Origin: Dysidea avara
Lineage: Eukaryota; Porifera; Demospongiae; Dictyoceratida; Dysideidae
Length of the DNA stretch: 64,000 nucleotides
Direction of reading: 5' to 3'
Assembly: GCF_963678975.1 (NCBI RefSeq)
Contig: NC_089276.1
Span: 17,241,272 to 17,305,271, forward strand
The translations under genes and the position numbers were made by a program. Below, in pieces: positions 21,789 through 34,935 of this stretch. Position 1 is the stretch's first letter. Each line of letters opens with the position of its first letter. Under the pieces are notes generated by a model. It had not been told where the DNA came from, ran no database searches, and worked only from the letters and a program-made list of their open reading frames with translations.

Positions 21789-23562
21789 CTAAATGTGCAT
21801 AAAATAATACTAAAATATTAATCCACCTTTGGCTATAATAATTTTTATCCATACACAAAGAACTACTACACATTCTCTCACATAAGCATTACCAAATCCA
21901 CACAGACAATTCAAGTACTCAGGCTACTGGCACTGGTTGCCTTCAATACATGCACATAATTTTGCCATCTGTATTGTAAAGTAATATTTACACTAAAGAT
22001 AATAAGAAATGTGGTCAAAATTATGTCGTAAATAATGAATGAATTGATGTATGCAAAAACTACAAGGTCCACAGACATGCATTAACCAGCAATAGAATTA
22101 CCATTGAATGAAGGCACAAACACATAATGCTTACTCATTTTCGTGCTGGTGACTGAAAAGTCTGTTATTCCATATAACACACACTACAAAACAGTTAATT
22201 AAGGTGGCCATGCCAACACCAACAAGAAGGAAGTTCACCACGCCAGCTGCACAAAATGAGTAATAGCGGTATGTTTGTTTGTTTGCAGTGTTTACTTGTA
22301 TTGTATGCTTCCACCTGGCTTGCTAGACTCTGGTTGGCTTGACTGTCTGTTTGTAAATGCATTGTAAATGGAGGGCATGGTATGTTTTAATGTTTGTTCG
22401 TATTGTTGACTTGCAATGTACATTTTGCTTCACTTGACTTGCTGGCTTGGCTGTCTTTTTTATCTGGTTCACCTGGTTTGCATACTCCTACAGTATTGTG
22501 TATCTCCTGCAAGTTGTGTATGCATATAGTGTGTACACATCACTGTGCCATTTCAACACCACAGATGAACCACATTTAGCTACTGGTGACCTCTAGTTGA
22601 TACTGTACTATATATTGGCTTACATAGTTGAATAATTTCTATCTTTGGTGATTATGTATTGCTGCACACAATACTACAGTAATGTATAGCTCTCTACTGT
22701 ATGTTTTGTACTGTGCACATCACTATGCCATTGCCACACCAATGATGTACCAGCACTTAGCTACTGGTGGCCTCTAGTTATGATGTACTATTGTGTTATA
22801 TCTGTCACTGTTGTGCCATATTCAGTTGATTTCGGATCGTAATTATTTTACTAGTGCATAGCCTCACTGGGGGATTGTCATGTTGGTGTATATTCTTGGT
22901 TGGATGTGACCTGGTCCTAGAATAACAATAATAATAATAATTGAAAGGATCTTGGTAGCAGTCAATGAGCAGTGGTAAATAAACAAAGAATTTATTACAA
23001 GTAGCTTTATGCACTCTGTGCAAAAACCGGAGGCAATAATTTAGCACTTTCAAGAGGAGGCTTCTGAAAATATGTTTCACTAAGCCGCATATAGGTGATC
23101 ACTGGAATGCCAACTGGGAGGCATGCCATATAGGAAACATCAAAGCTTTGCATGAGATTGCATTTAGAATACATTATGATATTCCAAGGCATGATAATAC
23201 AAATATAATGTTACACCTATTATGAAATAAAGCTAGCTACTCATGAGGCCACAAATTTGCCTTAAATTTGTCTGTTCTATTAGAATAGTAAATTGACTGT
23301 CCTTTCAATCTTTTGAATAAGAAAACATATTGCTGAAGATTAGCTGTATACTAGTTAAGTAGCATCCCATAATATGCTGCTGCAATGTAATATTATTAGC
23401 AGCTAGGCTATACATTGATAGATAATAATAACTTCAAATCAATGTAATAACGCTGAGCTAGCCAGTCTACTACTGAGCTTACCTTAAAAAGGGACTTTAA
23501 CTGAAATTAGCAAAACTCATAGGTAAAGTAAACATCACTATATACACTTAACTTCCTTATAC
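21789..23562 (-). other. Intron between Calx-beta domains 5 and 6
   Basis: No exon recognised. About 22,525-22,610 and 22,705-22,790 are a diverged tandem pair about 180 bp apart, both with TTAGCTACTGGTG and CCTCTAGTT. An (AAT)n run lies at 22,925. Confidence 0.45.
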
Positions 23563-23943
23563 CATCATCATTAATGATAGTTACTTGAGCAGTATTCCCA
23601 CTAACCAATCCACACCATGATGTAGGGGAGATAACCAAGTTAAACACTCCAGTACATTCAACAATGTCATCATTATTCACAGTTATATTAAATGAGAGTA
23701 ATTGAGAAGAATTTCTAGCAACTGGTACTGTGATAGTTTGTAGTGTATAGTCATCTCCTACAGTATTATTATAGGCATGTGTAGGTTTATATATTTAACA
23801 TTTACCTGTAGTGTTTACATCCATTAAGGTAACAGTCATGTTAAATGCTTCAGGTGATGGTTGACTAAGTCTGATTGTGGGTGATAGTGACCCAACATTT
23901 TTTTTATTAATAGTGTATACTGGTGGATCAAATGTCATCTTAA
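23563..23943 (-). CDS. Calx-beta domain 5 (two exons)
   Basis: The first half, 23,806-23,943, encodes MTFDPPVYTINKKNVGSLS and PEAFNMTVTLMDVNTTG. The second half, 23,563-23,757, encodes GDDYTLQTITVPVARNSS, VNNDDIVECTGVFNLVI and AQVTIINDDG. Phase 1-1 exons, a 48-bp intron, no lesion. The acidic loop reads NNDDIVECTGVF rather than the usual NDE-x-F, so its calcium site may be weakened. Confidence 0.9.
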
Positions 23944-25058
23944 CTGTAGAATGATAATAATAGATTATTCACTATTATAGAACTTTGCGTGGGAAAGCCA
24001 GTAGAGGCTGATAGCCTTCGCCATGCTGAGTGGTCAATCGCCCCAGCCAACATGAGTGGTTCTACTGGATTGCTTTTATAGACATGCCTAAATGTTTTGA
24101 TGATGGGTGGGAGAAGGTAACATTGCTGTTACGTTTGTTAATATAAATGGACAAGTCCTGGAGATACCATGGAAATACTCCACCACGTGTCACAATAGAA
24201 TCGATTGTGGGTTTTGAGCTAAACCTGACAAAAGACACGATAAATGTCCACCATGCCAAACTATGGTGAGTTATGTGTGAGTTGCTTTGTTAAACTAATT
24301 TTTGTGTCCATTCAGGCTACTAATAATTCGTGCAACACATGTTAATGGATGAATTTCATAATAACTAAAGTTGCTCCTAGCAATCTGAATTTTACAACAT
24401 TTGTAGGGGTAAATGTCTATAATAACATTGCCAAATTTTAAAAGGATAGCATATGTAGGTCATGAGATATGACATTTTAAACTTTGTCATTTTTCATACA
24501 TTGTCTATGAGAGGGGGTAACAGTTGCCCCTTCTGGGAAATCACACAAATAATGTGTGGGAAATCAACAAATTCAATTAATGTCATTTCTCAATTTAACA
24601 ATATATTTTGTAGGTAAGCATCTCACAATTAACCTCTCCAAATTTTAAAATGAAAGAGTATAAAGATCATGAGATATGACATTTTGAAATTTGTGGTTTC
24701 CCATATATTATCCATGTGATTGCCCAGAAGGGGCAACTGTTACCCCCTCTAATAGATAATGTATGGGAAAACTGCAAACTTTAAAATGTCATATCTCATG
24801 ACTTATGTGATATGCTATCCTTGTATAAAGTGGAGACATTACTTTTGACATTCACACTTATGAAATAATGTAAAATTAAGGTTACTAGAGGCAACAGTTT
24901 AGAATAGCGTATTATGAAAAGCCCTAGTGTATGTTGAAACTATATGACAAGAAAGTTTGCTCGTGCTATATGAAAGTACTCAGCCGCACGCCTTGTACTT
25001 ATTTTTCATATAGTACTCGCATGCAGCTATGCTTTAACATAATACATACAATACTAAC
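23944..25058 (-). other. Intron with a foldback element
   Basis: No exon recognised. About 24,300-24,925 is an inverted-repeat element: GGGGTAACAGTTGCCCCTTC at 24,515 is the complement of sequence at about 24,733-24,755, and TCATGAGATATGACATTTTA recurs in both orientations. 24,035-24,260 is a separate repeat shared with about 18,970. Confidence 0.55.
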
Positions 25059-25274
25059 CTGTTGAGTCAATGATCACTCCAGTAGCAATTTATGGATGAC
25101 CTAACTTAACCACCACATCATCACGTGATACTGATACTATTGATAAACTGATGTTGAACATCTCAGTTCCTTCAACTAGTTTATCACAAGTTACTGATAC
25201 ATTGACCATTTCTGGATTTTCTCCAGAAGGAAACATGACCATAATTTGAGTGGAGTTAAAGTCAATACCAGATC

Positions 25275-26560
25275 CTAAACAACAAATTCACCATTAATGC
25301 TAAATCGTGTACAGTAAATAGTGAAGCTTAATTATACAGTACTACTGTATAGTAGGGGTCAACCACTATAAATTAACACCCTCAATTAAAGGTTATCACA
25401 GATTTTAAACATTGAAAAATGCTTTCACAAAAGAAGAGTCTTAATGTTGTTACAAATATGACCAGATCTGTGAAAACATGACATTATCTCCTTTTTTTTT
25501 GAGTTCCTGTTTATTCAATATTTATAATCTACTAATAGCCAAGTGTACCCACTGGCAATTAAAGTTTCAGCTTCATATGCCAATAACTTTGGGAGTTACA
25601 GCCCTACAAAATAGCAACAACAGAAAAATAGATTTGTACAGCAAGTATCATACAGTACAATAGTACTGTATATTATGGACATCGAAAGTGTGGGGGCAAT
25701 CTGTGATCAAGACACACGGTAGTGTGTCGTGCAGCGGTGCGCCACACCCGTGAGTATATTGACAGGAAGAACGAAAACGTCATTTGCACACCTTTGTATC
25801 TCAGTGATCACTTATCCGATTGGAACCACATTTACTACACAGTTGCCCGCCAGCCAGGAGAGTCTACATTCCAAATTTGAAGGAAATCGCTCCAGCCATT
25901 TCCGAGATACGAGCTGCCAAAGTTTCGTTTTTTTTCTTCGTTTTTTTCTCTTCTTCTTCGTCTTTTCGCACACTTGAAAAAATTGCTATAACAAGCAAAC
26001 GCGTACTCCGATCGCCATGAAATTTGGCACACCGAATGGGAGTCCAACGGCGCATCCTAGCATCAAATTTGATATAATTCCGATGAATTGTGCAGGAGTT
26101 ATGACCGATTATTCGCGTAAAACAAGAGCGATTTGTTGTCACGCTTACAGGGTAAACCGCTTCATGGAATGAGTTGAAAATTGCTATGTAGATGGAGTAA
26201 CCATCGTAGGAGTGCCTTTTGGTGGTTTGAAAGGAATCGAGATAAAAACCATGGAGATATGACACAAAATCCAACCTGTGTCACAATTACGCGATCGATT
26301 TTTATTAATAAAAAAAGTATTAGTTTTCACGCCTACTAGGCAAACCGCTTAGAGCAATGAGCTGAAAATCGGTGTATAGCTGGAATAATCTTCATAGAAA
26401 GTCCTTGCAGTAGTACAGAAGAATCGGATTACAAACCACTGAGTTATGATTCTAAAGCCAACTCCGTGTAGCAAATGCAAGATCTAGATACTCTAATAGA
26501 ACAGTCACCCTAACAGAGCATTAGGCTAATTTATTTACTCCATTATAGAATTTTATTACA
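25275..26560 (-). other. Start of the giant intron, CpG-richer repeat at 25,690-26,470
   Basis: 25,690-26,470 is richer in CpG than its surroundings and includes a T-rich stretch (CTTCGTTTTTTTCTCTTC). Two diverged units about 180 bp apart start with CACGCTTACAGGGTAAACCG (26,139) and CACGCCTACTAGGCAAACCG (26,319). It is probably a piece of an unknown transposon. No gene was recognised. Confidence 0.45.
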
Positions 26561-29500
26561 TCACAAGTTATTCTGTAGGGAGTTCAGCTGCAAACAGTTA
26601 ATCTTATAGACAGTTCAGCAAGAAGCAAGTCACCATGTGGAGAGTTAAGCAAATATATCACTATAGAGATTCAGAACATTACAAGTCACACTGAAGAAAG
26701 TTCAGCTATAAACAAGTCATGCACCCTGTAGAGAATTCAGCTACAATTAAGTCACTCTCTAGAGAATTTAGCTACACAGAATTCAGCTACACACAAGTCA
26801 CCGTGGAGAGAGTTCAACTACAAACAAATTACCCTTTAGAGAGATCAGCTACAAACAAAACACTTTGCAGAGTGTTCAGCTACAACAAATCAACCTTTAG
26901 AGCGATCAGCAATGAACAAATCAACACAATTCTACCTGTAGAGAGATAAGCTAGAAACAAATCACCCTGTAGAGAGTTCAGCTACAAAAAATCACCCTGT
27001 AGAGACATCAGCTAGAAACTAGACACAATGTAAGGAGTTCAGCTACAAGCAATCACCCTGTAGAGAGTTCAGCTAAAACAAATCAACCTGCAGAGAGATC
27101 AGCTACAAACAAATCACCTTATAGACAGTTCAGCTACAAACAAATTACCCTGTAGAGAGATCGGCTACAAACAAATCAACCTGCATAGAGATCAGCTACA
27201 CACAAATCAACTTGTAGAGAGATCAGCTATAAACAAATCACCCTGTAGAGAGATCAGCTAGAAACTACACACAATGTAAGGAGTTCAGCTACAAATAAAT
27301 CACCCTGTAGAGAGTTCGGCTACAAATAAATCAACCTGCAGAGAGATCAGCTACAAACAAATCACCTTATAGACAGTTCAGCTACAAACAAATTACCTTG
27401 TAGAGAGATCGGCTACAAACAAATCAACCTGCATAGAGATCAGCTACACACAAATCAACTTGTAGAGAGATCAGCTATAAACAAATCACCCTGTAGAGAG
27501 ATCAGCTAGAAACTACACACAATGTAAGGAGTTCAGCTACAAATAAATCACCCTGTAGAGAGTTCGGCTACAAATAAATCAACCTGCAGAGAGATCAGCT
27601 ACAAACAAATCACCTTATAGACAGTTCAGCTACAAACAAATTACCTTGTAGAGAGATCGGCTACAAACAAATCAACCTGCATAGAGATCAGCTACACACA
27701 AATCAACTTGTAGAGAGATCAGCTATAAACAAATCACCCTGTAGAGAGATCAGCTAGAAACTACACACAATGTAAGGAGTTCAGCTACAAATAAATCACC
27801 CTGTAGAGAGTTCGGCTACAAATAAATCAACCTGCAGAGAGATCAGCTACAAACAAATCACCTTATAGACAGTTCAGCTACAAACAAATTACCTTGTAGA
27901 GAGATCGGCTACAAACAAATCAACCTGCAGAGAGATCAGCTACACACAATTCAACTTGTAGAGAGATCAGCTACAAACAAATAACCCTGTAGAGAGATCA
28001 GCTACAAACTAGACACAATGTAAGGAGTTCAGCTACAAGCAAATAACTCTGTAAAGAGTTCAGCTACAAACAAACCAACCTGTAGAGCGATCAGCTAGAA
28101 ACAAATCACCCTGAAGAGAGGTCAGCTACAAAAAATCACCCTGTAGAGATATCAGCTAGAAACAAATCACCCTGAAGAGAGGTCAGTTACAAAAAATCAC
28201 CTTGTAGAGAGATCAACTACAAACAAAACACTTTGCAGAGAGTTCAGCTACAAACAAATCAACCTGTAGAGAGATCATCTAGAAACAAATCAACCTGCAG
28301 AGAGATCAGCTACAAACAAATCAGCTTGTAGAGAGATCAGTTACACACAAATCAACCTGTAGAGAGATAAGCTAGAAATAAATCACCCTGTAGAGAGTTC
28401 AGCTACAAGCAAAACACCCTGTAGAGAGTTCAGCAACAAAGAAACCACCATGTAGAGAGTTCAGCTAAAACAAATCAATCTGCAGAGAGATCAGCTACAA
28501 ACAAATCACCTTATAGATAGTTCAGCTACAAACAAATTACCTTGTAGAGAGATCGGCTACAAACAAATCACCCTGCAGAGAGATCAGCTACACACAAATC
28601 AACTTGTATAGAGATCAGCTACAAACAAATCACCTTGCAGAGAGATCAGCTACAAACTAGACACAATGTAAGGAGTTCAGCTACAAGCAAATTACCCTGT
28701 AGATAGTTCATCCATAAACAAATCAACTTGTAGAGCAATCAGCTAGAAACAAATCACCCTGAAGAGAGGTCAGCTACACAAAATCACCCTGTAGAGAGAT
28801 CAGCTAGAAACAAATCACCCTGAAGAGAGGTCAGCTACAAACAAAACACTTTGCAGAGAGTTCAACTACAAACAAATCAACTTTTAGAGCGATCAGCAAC
28901 AAACAAATCAACTTGTAGAGAGATCAACTAGAAACAAATCAACCTGCAGCGAGATCAGCTACAAACAAATCAGCTTGTAGAGAGATCAGTCACACACAAA
29001 TCAACATGTAGAGAGATAAGCTAGAAATAAATCACCCTGTAGAGAGTTCAGCTACAAGCAAAACACCCTGTAGAGAGTTCAGCAACAAAGAAACCACCAT
29101 GTAGAGAGTTCAGCTGCAAACAAATCACCTTATAGAGAGTTCAGCTACAAACAAATTACCCTGTAGAGAGATCGGCTACAAACAAATCAACCTGTAGAGA
29201 GATCAGCTAGAAACTAAACACAATGTAAGGAGTTCAGCTACAAGTAAATCACCCTGTAGAGAGTTCAGCTAAAACAAATCAACCTGCAGAGAGATCAGCT
29301 ACAAACAAATCACCTTATAGACAGTTCAGCTACAAACAAATTACCTTGTAGAGAGATCGGCTACAAATTAATCAACCTGCAGAGAGATCAGCTACACTCA
29401 AATAAACTTGTAGAGAGATCAGCTACAAACAAATCACCATGTAGAGAGATCAGTTAGAAACTAGACACAATGTAAGAAGTTCAGCTACAAGCAAATCACC

Positions 29501-31300
29501 CTTTAGTGAGTTCAGCTACAAACAAATCAACCTGCAGTGAGATCACCTACAAAAAAGCACCTTGTACAGAGTTCAGCTACAAACAAATTACCCTGTAGAT
29601 AGATCGGCTACAAACAAATCAACCTGTAGAAAGATCAGCTACACACAAATCAACTTGTAGAGAGATCAGCTACAAACAAATCACCCTGTAGAGAGATCAG
29701 CTAGAAACTAGACACAATGTAAGGAGTTCAGCTACAAGTAAATCACCCTGTAGAGAGCTAAAACAAATCAACCTGCAGAGAGATCAGCTACAAATAAATC
29801 ACCTTATAGACAGTTCAGCTACAAAAAAAATTACCTTGTAGAGAGATCAGCTACAAATTAACCAACCTGCAGAGAGATCAGCTACAAACTTGTAGAGAGA
29901 TCAGCTACAACAAATCACCCTGTAGAGAGATCAGCTAGAAACTAGACACAATGCAAGGAGTTCAGTTACAAGCAAATCACCCTTTAGTAAGTTCAACTAC
30001 AAACAAATCAACCTGCAGTGAGATCACCCACAAAATGCACTTGTACAGAGTTCAGTTACAAACAAATTACCTTGTAGAGAGATCAGGTAGAAGAATTCAC
30101 CTCGTAGAGAGTTCAGCAACAAAGAAAACACCATGTAGAGAGTTCAGCTGCAAACAAATCACCCAGTAGAAAGATCAGCTAGAAGAAGTTACCTTGTAGA
30201 GAGTTCAGTTACAAAGAAACCATCATATAGAGAGTTCAGCTACAAAGAAATTACCCCGTAGAGAGTTCAGTTAGAAGAAGTCACCTTGTAAAGAGTTCAG
30301 CTACAAAGAAACCATCATGTACAGAGTTCAGCTACAAAGAAACCACCATGTAGAGTGCTTAGCTGCAAAAATTCACCTGTAGAGAGTTCAGCTAGAAACA
30401 AATCACCCTGTAGAGAGATCAGCTAGAAGAGGTCAGTTCAGCTACAAAGAAACCACCACATAAAGAGTTCAGCTACAAATAAATCCCCCTGTAGAGGGAT
30501 CAGCTAGAAGACGTCACCTTGTAGAGAGTTCAACTACAAAGAAACCATCATGCAGAGAGTTCAGTTACAAACAAGTCACCCTGTAGAGAGATCAGCTAGA
30601 AGAAGTTACCTTGTAGATAGTTCAGCTACAAACAATTCACCCTGTAGAAAGATCAGCTAGAAGAAGTCACCTTGTAGAGTGTTCAGTTACAAAGAAACCA
30701 TCATGTAGAGAGTTCAGCTGCAAACAAGTCACTCTGTAGAGAGTTCAGCCTCAAATAAACCACCTTGTAGAGAATTCAACTACAACAAATCACCCTGTAG
30801 AGAAGAAGTTACCTTGTAGAGAGTTCAGCTACAAAGAAACCATCATGTAGGGAGTTCAGCTACAAAGAAACCACCATGTAGAGAGGTTAGCTGCAAACAA
30901 TTCACCTGTAGAGAGTTCAACTAGAAACAAATCACCCCGTAGAGAGATCAGCTGGACGAAGCCACCTTGTAGAGAATTCAGCTACAAAGAAACCATCATG
31001 TAGAGAGTTCAGCTGCAAACAAATCACCCTGTAGAGAGTTCAGCTACAAAAAATCACCCTGTAGAGAGTTCAGCTAGACGAAGTCACCTTATAGAGAGTT
31101 CAGCTACAAAGAAACCACTATGTAGAGAGTTTAGCAACAAACAAATCACCTGTAGAGAGTTCAGCTAGAAACAAATCACCTGTAGAGAGACCAGCTAGAA
31201 GAGGTCACCTTGTAGAGAGTTCAGCTACAAAGAAACCATCCTGTATATAGTTCAGCTACATTTCAAGTCACCCAGTAGAGAGATCAGCTGCAAAAAAATA
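26560..31300. repeat. 31-bp satellite with a 248-bp higher-order unit
   Basis: About 150 tandem copies of a 31-bp unit of the type AGCTACAAACAAATCACCC plus TGTAGAGAGATC. Between 27,083 and 27,900 a block of eight units recurs at exactly 248-bp spacing (TCAACCTGCA at 27,083, 27,331, 27,579 and 27,827) with almost no differences, so that part was amplified recently. The right third uses variants such as AAGAAACCATCATG. No spacers and no coding capacity. Confidence 0.93.
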
Positions 31301-31840
31301 TCCTGTGGGGAATAATGGGCATGTAATAAATATGTATATAATTTGTATAATTACTAATAAAATCAAAAATTATTGAAGTATTAAAATTCTTTTTTAAGTT
31401 CTTTTCTTCTTCCTTTGGTAAAGAAAAAAACACATGGGTTAAAAAAGCCCCAAAGCCATAGGCCGGCTTTGCAGTATACAAATACAAAAAGAAGTGATAT
31501 CTAATCAAAAACAGCCAAGCTGTAAAAAAAGGTGCGGTCCCCAAAAAGGCCATGGCGAAAAAAGATGCGAAATCCAAGGTGGCGGCCAAGAAATGGCTGT
31601 GATGGTAGGTTAATGGTTACATTTTAATAACGACAATTCAGGTGAATTTTGTGCCGCTTGGTCTTGGCACCAAATTCACCTGAATTTTTGTTATTAAAAT
31701 TTAACCATTAACCTACCATCACAGCCATTTCTTGGCCACCACCTTGGATTTCACATCTTTTTTCACCATGGCCTTTTTTGGGGCCGCACCTTTTTTTACA
31801 GCTTGGTTGTTTTTGATTAGATATAATATAACCCAAAAAC
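31300..31840. repeat. Palindrome attached to the 31-bp satellite
   Basis: Arms of about 165 bp meet near 31,663 and match at most positions: AACGACAATTCAGGTGAATT against AAATTCACCTGAATTTTTGT, and GCCAAGAAATGGCTGTGATG against its complement. The same palindrome follows the second satellite array at 62,100-62,585, so satellite and palindrome are parts of one repeat family. Confidence 0.88.
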
Positions 31841-32293
31841 CTGCCACAATTTTTCCTAACAACGACATAACAGTATTGGTTGGGTAAAACCAAGCCTAAA
31901 AGTGTCTTCAGATCGACCCAAAACATTTGTATCAAGTTGCTACAGAATTTTTAAAAAAATTATTCAACAGAATTTTCTACTGCCTGCCTGCCTGACGCCT
32001 TCAGTCAAGCGTAGCGGGAAAGTGGCTACAGCTACAGCCCTAATTTTTTTGCAGAAATGTTTCTAGTTCACTTAAGAAAAAACCTTTGGTATATTGATAA
32101 GCATACAATGCTTGCACTTTTGTCTTAGCTTTTATCCTTGTTTATCATGGCCATCAGTCAAGGTTCTACCGCTGAGTGTTAATAGATTACAGTACGGCTT
32201 CCATACCAGTGTATGTTGCATCAAACTATTCGAATACACGTGGTCGCTGGTTGCACCAAAAACACACGCGTACGTGACTCACTGTTGATATTG
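31840..32293. other. Unassigned repeat sequence
   Basis: 31,865-32,040 is a diverged copy of sequence at about 2325-2465 (CAGAATTTTCTACTG and CAGTATTGGTTGGGTAAAAC type words). 32,040-32,293 holds nothing I can identify before the LINE fragment. Confidence 0.4.
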
Positions 32294-32307
32294 ATCAGAG
32301 AGAGCAA

Positions 32308-33160
32308 TTTAACAGAGCAGGGATTCCATCTGATGAAGCAAGAATTTTGGGATGCCTTGCATCTTAGATACGGCTGGAAGCTCCTGAACATACCCAGTCA
32401 CTGTGTTTGTGGGGTCCCATTTTCTGCGGATCATGCTATGATTTGCAGACATGGAAGCCTCACATTTGTTCGCCACAATGCTTTGCGAAACATCACTGCA
32501 GAGTGGCTTTCCAAGACATGTCATGATGTGGCCCTTGAGCCACCTTTACAGCCACTTACTGGGGAGATCATTGCACCTAAGACTGCCAACCGTCAGGATG
32601 AGGCTAGGGCAGACATACATGCTAAGGGATTCTGGGGGCAGCGGCAAAGTGCCTTTTTTGACGTAAGGGTGTTTCATCCTAATGCACCGAGCTACTGCAA
32701 CACCAGTGTCCCCTCTTTGTATCGACGTCACGAGGCACAGAAGAAACGTGAGTATGGTGACCGTGTCAGAGAGGTTGAGCAGGTCTCCTTCACTCCCCTT
32801 GTGTTTGCAACCAATGGAGGTATGGGAAGGGAGGCAATAGTTTTCTACCGTCGTTTGGCTGACCATCTATCTCGCCGCGGCTCTACTAGTTACAGTCAGA
32901 CTCTGGCTTTTATCCGATGCACATTGTCTTTTTCTCTACTTCGGTCAGCTACAATGTGCATACGTGGAAAGTAGGTCCATCTCGCATCGCTCCTCTGATG
33001 CCTCTCCTGAGATGGACCGCATTGATGAGCACAGGGACTTTTAAACTTTTAGTAATCTGGTTCTTTTTATTCAGTTGTCCAGCACGTGCTTTCTTTGTGC
33101 TGGGGGTGGTAGGCAAGGGCAGTCCATCCAGCCCGGGGAAAAAAATAAAAAAAATAAAAA
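32308..33160 (+). mobile_element. LINE 3' end with endonuclease-like C-terminus, copy A
   Basis: Flanked by the 14-bp duplication ATCAGAGAGAGCAA (32,294-32,307 and 33,161-33,174) and ending in an A-rich tail, so it is a 5'-truncated target-primed insertion. It has an open frame to 32,974 with CVCGVPFSADHAMIC, VRHNALRNITAEWLSK, NRQDEARADIHAKGFW, AFFDVRVFHPNAPSY and FTPLVFATNGGMG. The Cys-His cluster followed by D...FFDVRV looks like the C-terminal domain of certain non-LTR retrotransposons, possibly a restriction-like endonuclease; that assignment is inference. The polymerase domain is absent. Confidence 0.82.
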
Positions 33161-33240
33161 ATCAGAGAGAGCAACTCAAGGCGAACCATATAGTAATGTG
33201 TAAGTCAATAAATATAGTTTATTTAGTAACAATGTTAAAC

Positions 33241-33560
33241 TGAGTCGGGTCATCCAGGTCCTGCTTTACAGATTATTCGGGTCTGACCCCACGTGCTAAA
33301 TTAAATGTGGACATGTTACTACACGTCATAGCGTAGCTCTGCTTCTTTTGTGAGCCACGCCCACTTACGTAAATTACAGTCAGTAGAAATATGGTAGCCA
33401 CGTTCATTCATCAGTGTTTAGGTATGCACGAATCCACGCCCACTTACGTAAATTACTGTCTGTAGACATATGGTAGCCACACCCATTCATCAGTCCATAG
33501 GTATGCACGAATCTACGTCCATTATTGTCTGCAGGCTTATGTAGAGCCATGCCCACTGAT
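33241..33560. mobile_element. Fragment related to the 17-kb hAT-like element
   Basis: Shares TTCGGGTCTGACCC, ATAGCGTAGCTCT and GTGAGCCACGCCCACTTA with 17,215-17,345. It contains a 79-bp tandem duplication: CACGCCCACTTACGTAAATT at 33,356 and 33,435. Confidence 0.65.
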
Positions 33561-33732
33561 CAATTGTTATTGTATGAGTCATAATCTAGTATAACAGTGC
33601 TGTGAGTAAGGCCCCTATTTGGTGATTATTAGTTTCTCATCCACCGCCCGCATCTTTCTTAAGCTACCGCATGGTAAGCCATTATTTACTCTGCGCATGC
33701 TCAGAACACGTGATACCAAACTGTTATAATTT

Positions 33733-34790
33733 TTGTTGATGAACGCTACAATGCGCTATATATCACCAGGAGAACTGTTGTTTTCCTTAGCAAATTGCTG
33801 CAGTGCCAGTTGCAATCGTGCTCTATCTTTAGGCCTATCCATGTCCTCACAGGAGTTTGTATGTTCTCTTCGATACTGGCTTGGTGTCCCTCTCTTTTCT
33901 GCCACTTCTCCAGTTCGCTGCCCATGTGGTAGTGTTGTTGATCAATTTGGTGATCATCTGCTTGGCTGTGGACATGGACCCATGCGTATACGTAGGCACG
34001 ATGCTTTATGTGATGTGATATATCATGCTTTACTTCAGGACAACACTGGTTGCCGTAAAGAGCAACGGTGTGCTGGTTCCCGATTGGATCGCCCGGGTGA
34101 TGTTTTTCACCCTGACTTTGTGCATGGGAAGCCTGCGTACTTCGATGTTACTGTACGTTGTCCATTACAAGAATCTCTGTTGGGTCGGTCTGCAGTTTCA
34201 GCAGGTGTGGCTGCTGCTAAGCGAGAAGAATATAAGGATGCTCACCATGATGAGCTTGTACAGGCTGCTGGAGGTGTTTTTGTCCCCCTGGTGGTTGAGT
34301 CCTTGGGTTTGTGGTCTGCTGCTAGTCGTCCTGTCTTGCAGGATATTGCTTTGAGGACAACCACCAGAAGTGGCATTTCTCGTGGCCTAGCATACCGCCA
34401 TCTGCTAGAGCAACTCTCTGTTTGTCTGTGGCGCCACAATTCCCGGACATTTTTACATCTATTTAGCCTGTTGCCTGGCAGTCCTTTGTGGGAGTTGAAC
34501 TCTGTTTCATGCTCCCACCCCCTGCAGTTTGGCCAGTAGACTGCAGGGCTTTCTTGTTAAGGCCCCTGTCCGGGGGTTTTGCTGTGTGTATGCTGGCGGT
34601 CCATGCGGTGTTTTTGTAGGCCTGTGTAGGCTCTGTAGGTTTAGCTGTTTTTTCTTTTTTCTGCTTTTTGTCATTTATAAATTAAATTAGGTTTAACTTC
34701 TAGCTAGAGATCGGGGAGGATGGGAGTGCCATTCGGGCCGGAATAAAATTTAAAAAAAAAATAAATAAATAAATTTTAAAAAATTTAAAA
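33733..34790 (+). mobile_element. LINE 3' end with endonuclease-like C-terminus, copy B
   Basis: A frame to 34,539 has the same layout as copy A: CPCGSVVDQFGDHLLGC, IRRHDALCDVIYHALLQ, RPGDVFHPDFVHGKPAYFD, VTVRCP and FVPLVVESLGLW. Copies A and B are different families (little residue identity beyond the motif). A 3' UTR and an A-rich tail with AATAAA-type repeats follow to about 34,790. Truncated at the 5' side; no polymerase domain is present. Confidence 0.78.
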
Positions 34791-34935
34791 AAAATTAAAC
34801 TTCATCAAAGCAGGCTTTCAGTTGACTGTCGAAAAACAGTTGGCGATCACGAAAAGTAGAATCAGCTGGTGAAGGAAATGTTTGTAGTAAGAAAAAAAAG
34901 ACAATTTGGACAAGGTCTGTACATCAGTGTGTTAA

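Noticed and set aside
26560-31300. Regular short repeats resembling a CRISPR array
   Set aside because: Units are contiguous 31-bp tandem copies without unique spacers, in a eukaryotic intron.
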